NCBI GenBank assembly: GCA_028690725.1
Contig: JAQVAR010000044.1
Span: 1 to 6,257 of the forward strand
DNA: 6,257 bases
Origin: Candidatus Iainarchaeum sp.
Lineage (GTDB): Archaea > Iainarchaeota > Iainarchaeia > Iainarchaeales > JAAZKV01
Reading direction: 5' to 3'
In this document: positions 1 to 5,147 of the stretch, one piece after another
Layout: the number at the start of each line of letters is the position of its first letter
How positions within the stretch are numbered: position 1 is the stretch's first letter
Made by a program: the position numbers and the translations under genes
Notes under the pieces: model-generated
What the model was told of the DNA's origin: nothing
What the model saw: the letters and a program-made list of their open reading frames with translations, nothing else
Database searches by the model: none

Positions 1-182
1 ATTTGTTCAGAATCCAAATAAATTCTTGTAATATCATTATTGTTCATTGAAGATAAATTTGCATTGATTGTCCAAGGAGTATTTTTTAAAATTGGACTTT
101 CAACAGAAATACTTAATGCTGAGACAAAATTTATTAATAAAAACAATAAAACTAACATTAAAGAAAATTTTTTGTAAGGCAT
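1..182 (-). CDS. N-terminus of a secreted or membrane-anchored surface protein (partial, cut by left edge)
   Basis: The frame is open from an ATG at 182-180 to the window edge and gives 60 residues. It begins MPYKKFSLMLVLLFLLINF: two lysines, then a hydrophobic core of about 15 residues, then VSA followed by LSISVESP. This is a typical Sec signal peptide with a probable cleavage after VSA, near residue 22. The mature part is polar and strand-like, with several Asn, Ser and Thr, as in archaeal surface proteins with Ig-like folds. The start is supported by a TATA-like box exactly 29 nt upstream, with no Shine-Dalgarno sequence, so the mRNA is probably leaderless. The gene is divergent from the TraB-family gene. 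The rest lies outside the window, so the family cannot be named. I am fairly sure that it is a real exported protein. Confidence 0.8.
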   Translation of the reverse strand, partial: MPYKKFSLMLVLLFLLINFVSALSISVESPILKNTPWTINANLSSMNNNDITRIYLDSEQ

Positions 183-202
183 AAAATAAATGAAGCGGAG
201 AA

Positions 203-211
203 GTATTTAAA
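203..211 (-). promoter_or_regulatory. TATA box for the left-edge secreted-protein gene
   Basis: Read on the minus strand the site is TTTAAATAC followed by TT, a near-ideal archaeal TATA box. Its first T (211) lies 29 nt before the ATG at 182. With the usual archaeal spacing of about 25 nt from box centre to transcription start, transcription would begin at or next to the start codon, giving a leaderless mRNA. Confidence 0.65.
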
Positions 212-262
212 CCTTTCATCAAAAACAATAATTAAAACTTTTTTAATAAAAAGAGGCTCTTG

Positions 263-271
263 TTTAAAATA
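263..271 (+). promoter_or_regulatory. TATA box for the TraB-family gene
   Basis: TTTAAAATA followed by CTTTTTT sits with its first T 29 nt before the ATG at 292. No Shine-Dalgarno-like purine run lies before the ATG (the preceding bases are TTTTGTC), which suggests a leaderless transcript. The core resembles the boxes at 203-211 and 1822-1830: TTTAAA, then TACTT. Confidence 0.65.
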
Positions 272-291
272 CTTTTTTCACTAATTTTGTC

Positions 292-1455
292 ATGATTAGA
301 AAAGTAAAGCTTAATCAAAAAGAAATTATTTTAGTTGGAACAGCACATATTTCACAAGAATCTATTAATTTGGTTGAAAAAACCATTGAAGAAGAAAAAC
401 CAGATATTATTGGTGTTGAATTAGACCAAGAAAGATTACAACAGTTATTAAGCGGAAGTAAATGGGAACAAACTAATCTAGTTGAAATTGTTAAGACTGG
501 AAAAACGTATTTGTTTTTATTAAATATTTTGTTATCAAATTTACAAAAACAATTAGGGGCAAAAGTTGGAGTAAAACCAGGGGCAGAAATGTTAATAGCA
601 ATAAAAAAAGCACAAGAACAAAAAATTCCAATACAATTACTTGATAGAAATGTTAAAATAACTTTGAAGAGAGCAATGAAAGAAATGACTTTGAAAGAAA
701 AGTTGAAACTTGCTAGTTCTATAATAATGGGTTTTTTTGGTAAGGCTAATACCAGTGAAGTTATTGATATTCAAAAAATTGAAGATTTGAAAAATGAGGA
801 TTTGATAAACAAACTAATGAAAGAATTAGGAAAACAAATGCCTTCTGTAAAAAAAGTTCTTGTTGATGAAAGAGATGACTATATAACAGAAATGATTAGA
901 AATAGCCCTGGAAAAAAAATTGTTGCTGTTGTTGGAGCAGGACATTTAAATGGAATAGTAGAAAATTTGAAAAAAGAAAAAAAAGTTGATTTAAAAAAAT
1001 TAGTTTTGATGCCAAAAAAAAGAAATTATTTAAAATATTTAAAATATTTTATACCAATATTATTTTTTTCTTTTATTGGATTCTTATTAGCATCAAAAGG
1101 AATTGAAACAACCATTAATGCATTAATAATATGGTTTATTGCAAATGGTGTTTGCTCAGCAATTGGGGCCATAGCAGCGAGAGCACACCCTATATCAGTA
1201 TTAACTGCTTTTTTTGCAGCGCCAATAACATCTTTACATCCAGCAATAGCTGCAGGATGGATAACAGCATTAACAGAAACAAGATTTAATTCACCAAGAG
1301 TAATAGATTTTGAAAATCTAAGTAATATTTCAACAATAAAAGGATTCTATCAAAACAAAGTTTCTCATATACTAATAGTAACCGCGTTAACAAATGTTGG
1401 CTCAATGATAGGAACAATAATAGCAGTACCCTATTTAATAGTATTATTAGCTTAA
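292..1455 (+). CDS. TraB/PrgY-family membrane protein (GTAH/GAGH, putative Tiki-like fold)
   Basis: This 387-residue protein has the TraB/PrgY architecture. A soluble N-terminal domain of about 245 residues is followed by a hydrophobic C-terminal domain with about four membrane segments (around 252-268, 274-296, 301-325 and 358-386). Family hallmarks are visible: VGTAHIS at 15-21, GVELDQER at 41-48, GVKPGAEM at 93-100, LLDRNVKITLKRA at 116-128, DERD at 193-196 and VVGAGHLNGI at 214-223. The paired GxxH motifs (H19, H218) with E43 and R194 match the residues proposed to form a metal site in the TraB/Tiki/EreA superfamily. That catalytic role is a prediction from the family and has not been shown for archaeal members. 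Enterococcal PrgY and TraB lower pheromone activity. Archaeal homologues are widespread and their function is unknown. The ATG is supported by the TATA box 29 nt upstream. The gene stands alone, divergent on the left and convergent on the right. Confidence 0.9.
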   Translation: MIRKVKLNQKEIILVGTAHISQESINLVEKTIEEEKPDIIGVELDQERLQQLLSGSKWEQTNLVEIVKTGKTYLFLLNILLSNLQKQLGAKVGVKPGAEMLIAIKKAQEQKIPIQLLDRNVKITLKRAMKEMTLKEKLKLASSIIMGFFGKANTSEVIDIQKIEDLKNEDLINKLMKELGKQMPSVKKVLVDERDDYITEMIRNSPGKKIVAVVGAGHLNGIVENLKKEKKVDLKKLVLMPKKRNYLKYLKYFIPILFFSFIGFLLASKGIETTINALIIWFIANGVCSAIGAIAARAHPISVLTAFFAAPITSLHPAIAAGWITALTETRFNSPRVIDFENLSNISTIKGFYQNKVSHILIVTALTNVGSMIGTIIAVPYLIVLLA

Positions 1456-1465
1456 AAAAATTTTT
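1454..1465. terminator. A7T5 tract between convergent genes, candidate bidirectional terminator
   Basis: AAAAAAATTTTT overlaps the stop codon of the TraB-family gene and lies 1-2 nt beyond the 3' end of the minus-strand tRNA-binding gene. Archaeal RNA polymerase commonly terminates at T-rich stretches without needing a hairpin. The tract gives T5 on the plus strand and T7 on the minus strand. A further T6 run on the plus strand follows inside the opposing gene. No transcript data are available, so this is inference from composition and position. Confidence 0.4.
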
Positions 1466-1466
1466 A

Positions 1467-1790
1467 TTATTCTAATTTTGTTCCTTTTTTAACTGATTCA
1501 TCAGCAAAAAAAACCTTATATTCTCCACTAGAATTCTTTGCAGCAAGAATCATTGCTTGCGAATCAATGCCGGCTAATTTAATAGGAGCCAAATTATAAA
1601 CAAAAACAGCTTTTTTATTTTCTAATTCTTCTTTTTTAAAAAAAGATTTTAAACCAGCAACAACAACTCTTTTTTCTTCTTCAAAATCAACAATCATTTT
1701 GTATAATTTGTCTTTACCTTCTATCTCCTCAACCTTTTCTATAAAACCAACTCTTAAATCAATTTTTTGCCATTCATCAAAAGAAATCAT
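1467..1790 (-). CDS. Stand-alone tRNA-binding OB-fold protein (MetRS C-terminal / CsaA type)
   Basis: The protein has 107 residues from the ATG at 1790 and is a single EMAPII-like tRNA-binding domain. The typical run of family motifs is present: ISFDEWQKIDLRVGFI at 2-17, EGKDKLYKMIVDF at 24-36, RVVVAGL at 41-47, VFVYNLAPIKLAGIDSQAMI at 62-81 and KKGTKL at 101-106. The length fits stand-alone members such as bacterial CsaA (about 110 residues) and the separate C-terminal subunit of some methionyl-tRNA synthetases. It probably acts in the cytoplasm by binding the outer corner of tRNA, alone or as a partner of MetRS, but no MetRS gene is visible here. Upstream in-frame GTG (1799) and TTG (1802) are possible starts. 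I chose ATG because GGTGA lies 5 nt before it and family members begin at this point. It has its own promoter and is the last minus-strand gene before the convergent TraB-family gene. Confidence 0.88.
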   Translation of the reverse strand: MISFDEWQKIDLRVGFIEKVEEIEGKDKLYKMIVDFEEEKRVVVAGLKSFFKKEELENKKAVFVYNLAPIKLAGIDSQAMILAAKNSSGEYKVFFADESVKKGTKLE

Positions 1791-1795
1791 TAAAT

Positions 1796-1800
1796 TCACC
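1796..1800 (-). promoter_or_regulatory. Shine-Dalgarno site deciding the start of the tRNA-binding protein
   Basis: On the minus strand GGTGA ends 5 nt before the ATG at 1790 and matches the core complementary to the 3' end of 16S rRNA. It makes ATG 1790 the likelier start over the in-frame GTG at 1799, which would itself lie inside this motif. The predicted transcription start near 1801 would leave only an 11-nt leader, so a leaderless GTG start is the main alternative. Confidence 0.5.
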
Positions 1801-1821
1801 AAACAATTAATTATTAAAAAA

Positions 1822-1830
1822 GTATTTAAA
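1822..1830 (-). promoter_or_regulatory. TATA box for the tRNA-binding protein gene
   Basis: The minus strand reads ATA then TTTAAATAC then TTTTTT, the same core as at 203-211. The first T (1830) is 40 nt before the chosen ATG and 28-31 nt before the alternative TTG and GTG codons, which predicts transcription starting near 1801. This gives the gene a promoter separate from the upstream nucleotidyltransferase/CDP-alcohol transferase pair. Confidence 0.6.
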
Positions 1831-1836
1831 TATAAT

Positions 1837-1844
1837 AAAAAAAA
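1837..1844 (-). terminator. T8 tract after the CDP-alcohol transferase gene
   Basis: On the minus strand a run of eight T begins 7 nt after the stop codon at 1851 and is followed within a few bases by the next gene's TATA box. Position and composition fit an archaeal T-tract terminator separating two transcription units. There is no hairpin. Confidence 0.4.
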
Positions 1845-1850
1845 TTATTT

Positions 1851-2483
1851 TTATCTTTCCTTTCTTTTTTTAATATATGGTAATAAAGAACCTTTTTTTT
1901 CTGCCTCTTTAATCAATTTTTTAGCATAAAAAATTCTTTGAATTGTTCCAATAATAGAAATTATTGCAACTAAATACAAGAAATATTCAATTAAATTTAA
2001 ATTAAAAACAGCTAGTAAAAGAGATATTAAAATCAATAATAATTTGTCAGCATGTTCTCCAATAGCTGGCCAATCCCTATTATCAGTAATTATTATTAGA
2101 GCAACTCTTGGTTTTGCATAAGAAGATAACATTGAAGAACCAAGAGCTAGAACACTAGCAATTTGTAATCCAGGAACAAAAACAAACGAACCAATTATTG
2201 CAAAATCAACCATTTTATCAATCATTGTTTCAAAATAATTACCCCAATTACTAACTTTTTTTAATTCTCTTGCTACCTTACCATCAATTAAATCCATTGT
2301 TGGAGCCAGAACAAAAAATATTAATGCTATTAACCATTCTTGTTGAAAAACAAAATAAGCTCCTATTAAAGCAAAAAACAATCCTATTATAGAAATACTA
2401 TTAGGAGAAATTTTTAATTTGATAAATGGCCAAGCAAGAAAATTTTGTAATGGAGAAATTTTTCCACGAATTTTTGAAATCAT
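1851..2483 (-). CDS. CDP-alcohol phosphatidyltransferase family integral membrane protein
   Basis: The protein (210 residues) belongs to the family that transfers a phospho-alcohol from a CDP-activated donor, in archaea typically CDP-archaeol, to make polar lipid headgroups in the membrane. It shows PNSISIIGL at 27-35 and the signature D64-x2-D67-G68-x2-A71-R72-x8-G81-x3-E85-x3-D89, followed by an EHADKLLL stretch at 143-150. About six hydrophobic segments are present (around 30-46, 50-63, 94-103, 105-120, 147-161 and 164-181), normal for the family. The third acid of the signature, usually Asp, is Glu85. The acceptor (inositol phosphate, glycerol phosphate, serine or another) cannot be read from the sequence. 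The ATG overlaps the upstream nucleotidyltransferase stop as ATGA and is preceded by AAGGGG, so the two genes are co-transcribed and probably translationally coupled. The C-terminus is a basic tail (KKRKER). Confidence 0.88.
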   Translation of the reverse strand: MISKIRGKISPLQNFLAWPFIKLKISPNSISIIGLFFALIGAYFVFQQEWLIALIFFVLAPTMDLIDGKVARELKKVSNWGNYFETMIDKMVDFAIIGSFVFVPGLQIASVLALGSSMLSSYAKPRVALIIITDNRDWPAIGEHADKLLLILISLLLAVFNLNLIEYFLYLVAIISIIGTIQRIFYAKKLIKEAEKKGSLLPYIKKRKER

Positions 2484-3073
2484 TTTAACCCCTTTTTTCT
2501 AGCAATTTCTTTTAACGCTAAATTATAACTTTTTTGTAATTTTCTTTTAATTTCTATTGGGCCAACAAAATTTTGAACAGTCCATTCTTTTGGAAAATGC
2601 AAATATGGGATAGATAACAATTCGTTAAAAATTTTTGGATTAGACAAAACATCAATCTTTACTGGAAAAGGATTAACAGGAATATTTGTTTTTGAACACA
2701 AAATATTACAAAAATCTTTTTTTGCATTTTCTGGAAGAGCTCCTATAAAAACAAAATCTAAATCAGTTGGGCGAGATTCTTTTTTAACTACCCCGCCAAA
2801 AATTATTACTCCTTGAAAAGAAGGATATTTTTTTCTATAATCATTAACTAGCTCTTGAAATGAATTAAAAATTTTTTTCCTAGAAGAAAATGTTCGTCTT
2901 GCTTTTATTAAAACTCTGCGTTCACTTGGCCCCTTAGATTTCAAAACTTTTTTGTAAATTGATTTCCTATTCTCTTTTTTAATTCTTGAAACATTTGATA
3001 AAAACATTAATGCTTTTTTCTCAGGACCTTTTTTTGGAAAAAATTTTCTTACCTTTTTTTGTGCAAAAGCCAT
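2480..3073 (-). CDS. Nucleotidyltransferase-fold protein with a basic N-terminal extension
   Basis: This is a 197-residue protein with a Pol-beta-like minimal nucleotidyltransferase core. The core shows IIFGGVVKKESRPTDLDFVF at 90-109, where G93-G94 and D104-x-D106 correspond to the GS...DxD metal-binding motif, with a likely third acid at D141 in VKIDVLS. The usual GS is GG here, which the family tolerates. Residues 1-67 are very basic, with 22 Lys or Arg in the first 60, and have no recognised domain; this suggests nucleic-acid or ribosome binding. The C-terminal 30 residues are probably helical and basic. The substrate is unknown: family members transfer NMP to antibiotics, proteins or RNA, and some act as antitoxins of HEPN toxins, but no HEPN gene is adjacent. 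It is the first gene of a two-gene operon with the CDP-alcohol transferase (ATGA overlap). The ATG is set by a TATA box 29 nt upstream, without a Shine-Dalgarno sequence. Confidence 0.8.
   Translation of the reverse strand: MAFAQKKVRKFFPKKGPEKKALMFLSNVSRIKKENRKSIYKKVLKSKGPSERRVLIKARRTFSSRKKIFNSFQELVNDYRKKYPSFQGVIIFGGVVKKESRPTDLDFVFIGALPENAKKDFCNILCSKTNIPVNPFPVKIDVLSNPKIFNELLSIPYLHFPKEWTVQNFVGPIEIKRKLQKSYNLALKEIARKKGLK
2489..2494 (-). promoter_or_regulatory. Ribosome binding site of the CDP-alcohol transferase
   Basis: Minus-strand AAGGGG lies 5 nt before the ATG at 2483, inside the last codons of the upstream gene. It is imperfect but well placed. Purine-rich sites are absent before the first genes of the other transcription units, so its presence at this internal gene supports a shared mRNA and this start codon. 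Confidence 0.5.
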
Positions 3074-3093
3074 AATAAAATATTGTTAAAAAC

Positions 3094-3102
3094 AAATATA
3101 AA
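3094..3102 (-). promoter_or_regulatory. TATA box for the nucleotidyltransferase/CDP-alcohol transferase operon
   Basis: Minus-strand TTTATATTT has its first T (3102) 29 nt before the ATG at 3073, the same spacing as the other leaderless promoters here. A second, similar box (GTTTATATATT, 3132-3142) lies 39 nt further upstream and could drive an alternative start with a leader of roughly 38 nt. Confidence 0.55.
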
Positions 3103-3113
3103 CTATTATTTAT

Positions 3114-3121
3114 AAAAAAAA
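3114..3121 (-). terminator. T8 tract between the PHP gene and the nucleotidyltransferase operon
   Basis: A minus-strand run of eight T lies about 64 nt after the PHP stop codon and just upstream of the proximal TATA box at 3094-3102. It fits a T-tract terminator for the PHP gene. The whole 111-bp gap (3074-3184) is almost pure A+T, with no RNA gene or open frame that I can support. Confidence 0.35.
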
Positions 3122-3184
3122 CATTAATTACAATATATAAACAATAAATATTACATAAATAACAAATAATATGATTTTACAAAA

Positions 3185-3877
3185 TTATCTTTCTTTAATC
3201 ATATTTTTTCTAGCCAATTGTGTTTGAATATGATGCCAAATTTTAGCCTTATTATTAATAATAATTTTTGTATTCCCTTTTTTTATTGCTCTCCTAAATT
3301 CTTCTTCGTTATTAGCAGAAATATCTGTTAAACCGTTACCAATTTCTTCAGGAGTATGAGCATCACTAACACCAAGAGCAGAAATTTTTTTTTCTTTAAA
3401 AATAGTATTGAAAAAGAATTGTGATTTTTTATTTAAACCAGCATAATATGCTCTAGCATTGTAAACTTCCATTGAATTAAATTCTTTCCAATTATTTTTA
3501 AAATCTTTAAAATTTTTTCTAGGCCAATCAAAAGGATGTGGGCAAGAAAGTAATGCGTCTTGTTTTTTTATTTCTACTAAAATATCTTTGAAGGTACTGG
3601 GTTTTATTTCTTCTTTTAAAAAATATACTATTATTTCACCAACACATTTTGAATCCCCCCCATTATTTTCAAGAACACGAATTTCTTCACCAGGAATAAG
3701 AAAAACATCTAATTTTTTTGCAATTTTTTTAACATTTCCTCGCGAATAAACATTCATATTATCATGATCTGTAATAGAAATGCCCCAATTGTTTTTCTTA
3801 CAAATTTTTAACATTGTTTCGGGCTTTGAAAGAGCATCAATACTGTATTTTGAATGAGTATGTAAATCAAAAAGCAT
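3185..3877 (-). CDS. PHP-domain metal-dependent phosphoesterase
   Basis: This 230-residue protein is close to a bare PHP domain. The metal-binding motifs occur in canonical order: DLHTHSKYS at 4-12 (H6, H8), ITDHDN at 35-40 (D37, H38), PGEEI at 62-66 (E64 or E65), SCPHPFDWPR at 111-120 (H114) and GVSDAHTPEEIG at 169-180 (D172, H174). PHP domains bind two or three metal ions and hydrolyse phosphoester bonds. Stand-alone members include histidinol phosphatase and 3',5'-nucleotide phosphatases. Nothing here fixes the substrate, and no histidine-biosynthesis gene is nearby, so a nucleotide or sugar phosphatase is as likely. The C-terminal tail (about 212-230) is basic and may be helical. The gene is monocistronic and divergent from sufS across 52 bp. 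The ATG lies 28 nt from a TATA-like element and has no Shine-Dalgarno sequence. Confidence 0.88.
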   Translation of the reverse strand: MLFDLHTHSKYSIDALSKPETMLKICKKNNWGISITDHDNMNVYSRGNVKKIAKKLDVFLIPGEEIRVLENNGGDSKCVGEIIVYFLKEEIKPSTFKDILVEIKKQDALLSCPHPFDWPRKNFKDFKNNWKEFNSMEVYNARAYYAGLNKKSQFFFNTIFKEKKISALGVSDAHTPEEIGNGLTDISANNEEEFRRAIKKGNTKIIINNKAKIWHHIQTQLARKNMIKER

Positions 3878-3897
3878 AATTATTTTATGAAATCATA

Positions 3898-3908
3898 CTA
3901 TTAAATTA
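3898..3908. promoter_or_regulatory. Shared TATA-like element between the divergent PHP and sufS genes
   Basis: The only good TATA candidate in the 52-bp gap is CTATTAAATTA. Read on the plus strand, TTAAATTACTT begins 29 nt before the sufS ATG (3930). Read on the minus strand, TTTAATA begins 28 nt before the PHP ATG (3877). The element is nearly symmetric and almost exactly midway, so one TBP site could serve both leaderless genes. Confidence 0.45.
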
Positions 3909-3929
3909 CTTTCTCTTAATATAATTTTT

Positions 3930-5147
3930 ATGAATATTAAAAAAATTAGAAAAGATTTTCCAATTTTAAAAAGAATTGTTAATAAAAAAAAAATTGTTTA
4001 TTTTGATAATGCAGCAACTACTCTTAAACCAATACAAATTATTAATGCAGAAAAAGAATATTATGAAAAAAATTGTGCTAATATTCATAGAGGATTGCAC
4101 GAAATGAGTGAAAATGCAACAATTTCTTATGAAAAAACAAGAGAAAAAGTTGCTGAATTTGTTGGAGCAAAAAAAGAGGAAGTTATTTTTACAAAAAATA
4201 CTACTGAATCATTAAATTTGGTTGCATATTCTTTTATGAATAATAATTTTTTGAAAAAAGGTGATAAAATTGTTTTGAGTGAAATGGAACACCATAGCAA
4301 TATTGTTCCTTGGCAATTTATAGCAAAAAAAACTGGTGCAAAAATAGAATTTGTAAATATCAATAATGAATTTGAAGTCGATTTTAATGATTTAGAAAAG
4401 AAGGTGTCAGGAGCAAAAATTGTTAGTTTTAGTGGTGCAAGTAACACAATTGCAACTATTCCTAATTTAAAAAAAATTGAAAAAATTGTTCATGATAATA
4501 ACGCATTGTTTTGTGTTGATGCAGCACAATTAATAGCTCATAAAAAAATAAATTTTAAAAAAATAAATGCTGATTTTCTTGCTTTTTCAGGACACAAAAT
4601 GCTTGGCCCAACAGGAATAGGTTGTTTGGTTGGAAAAAAAGAATTTTTAGAAAAAATGAGTCCTTTTATTTTTGGAGGAGATATGATAAAACATGTTTCA
4701 AAACAAAAAAGTGTTTTTGAAGAGACGCCAAAAAAATTTGAAGGAGGAACACCAAATATTGCAGGAACATATAGTTTAAGAGAAGCAATAACTTATTTAG
4801 AAAAAGTTGGTTTTGATTTAATTAAAAAACAAGAAATAAATTTAAAAAAAATATGCTTGGATGGAATGAAAGAAATATCTAATAAAGAAATAGAATTTTA
4901 TTGTAATGAGAAAAAAGATAGTTCACCAATAATACTATTTGATTATAAAAAAATTGATTGCCATAATTTGGCAATTTTGCTAAATGAAGAAGGAATTGCT
5001 ATAAGAAGTGGTTTTCATTGTGCAGAACCAATTGTAAAAAAATATAACAAAAATGGTTTGGCAAGAGCAAGCTTTGCATTTTATAATAATGAAGAAGAAG
5101 TTAATTATTTTTTAAATAAATTAAAAGAAATATTAAAACAATTATGA
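3930..5147 (+). CDS. sufS: Cysteine desulfurase, SufS/CsdA type (PLP-dependent)
   Basis: This 405-residue class V aminotransferase-fold enzyme matches SufS over its whole length (E. coli SufS is about 406). It removes sulfur from L-cysteine as an enzyme persulfide, giving alanine, and supplies Fe-S cluster assembly and other sulfur transfer in the cytoplasm. Visible motifs are YFDNAATTLKP at 24-34, NIHRGLHEMS at 51-60, EMEHHSNIVPWQ at 118-129 (H121 probably stacks on PLP), CVDAAQ at 195-200 (D197 pairs with the pyridine N), FSGHKMLGPTGIG at 219-231 (K223 is the Schiff-base lysine), FEGGTPN at 270-276, RSGFHCAEP at 359-367 (C364 is the persulfide cysteine) and ARASFAFYN at 378-386 (R379 binds the substrate carboxylate). 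All key residues are present, so it should be active. No SufU/SufE acceptor or SufBCD scaffold lies in the window. The start is supported by a TATA-like box 29 nt upstream. The 3' end overlaps the opposing gene by 6 nt. Confidence 0.93.
   Translation: MNIKKIRKDFPILKRIVNKKKIVYFDNAATTLKPIQIINAEKEYYEKNCANIHRGLHEMSENATISYEKTREKVAEFVGAKKEEVIFTKNTTESLNLVAYSFMNNNFLKKGDKIVLSEMEHHSNIVPWQFIAKKTGAKIEFVNINNEFEVDFNDLEKKVSGAKIVSFSGASNTIATIPNLKKIEKIVHDNNALFCVDAAQLIAHKKINFKKINADFLAFSGHKMLGPTGIGCLVGKKEFLEKMSPFIFGGDMIKHVSKQKSVFEETPKKFEGGTPNIAGTYSLREAITYLEKVGFDLIKKQEINLKKICLDGMKEISNKEIEFYCNEKKDSSPIILFDYKKIDCHNLAILLNEEGIAIRSGFHCAEPIVKKYNKNGLARASFAFYNNEEEVNYFLNKLKEILKQL

Noticed and set aside
1791..1802. TTG or GTG upstream starts for the tRNA-binding protein
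   Set aside because: ATG at 1790 has GGTGA at proper spacing and matches the usual N-terminus of the family. The upstream codons would add only four residues. A leaderless GTG start cannot be fully excluded.
1699..1929. Plus-strand open frame of 76 codons
   Set aside because: It lies antisense across the 5' end of the tRNA-binding gene and the 3' end of the CDP-alcohol transferase, both strongly supported by motifs. Its own product has no recognisable feature.
2480..3073. Nucleotidyltransferase as the antitoxin of an MNT/HEPN toxin-antitoxin pair
   Set aside because: No HEPN-like gene is adjacent, the protein is longer than typical MNT antitoxins, and its partner is a membrane lipid enzyme.
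3074..3184. Possible RNA gene in the 111-bp gap
   Set aside because: The gap is almost entirely A+T. A tRNA or structured RNA would normally show G+C-rich stems in such a genome, and none is present.
1467..3877. The whole minus-strand block as a single operon
   Set aside because: T8 tracts and separate TATA boxes lie between the PHP gene, the nucleotidyltransferase pair and the tRNA-binding gene. Only the nucleotidyltransferase and CDP-alcohol transferase are clearly joined.
4127..4447. Minus-strand open frame of 106 codons inside sufS
   Set aside because: It is wholly antisense to a well-conserved part of sufS that includes the EHH motif. Its composition is what the reverse of lysine-rich codons would give, and no promoter or Shine-Dalgarno sequence supports it.
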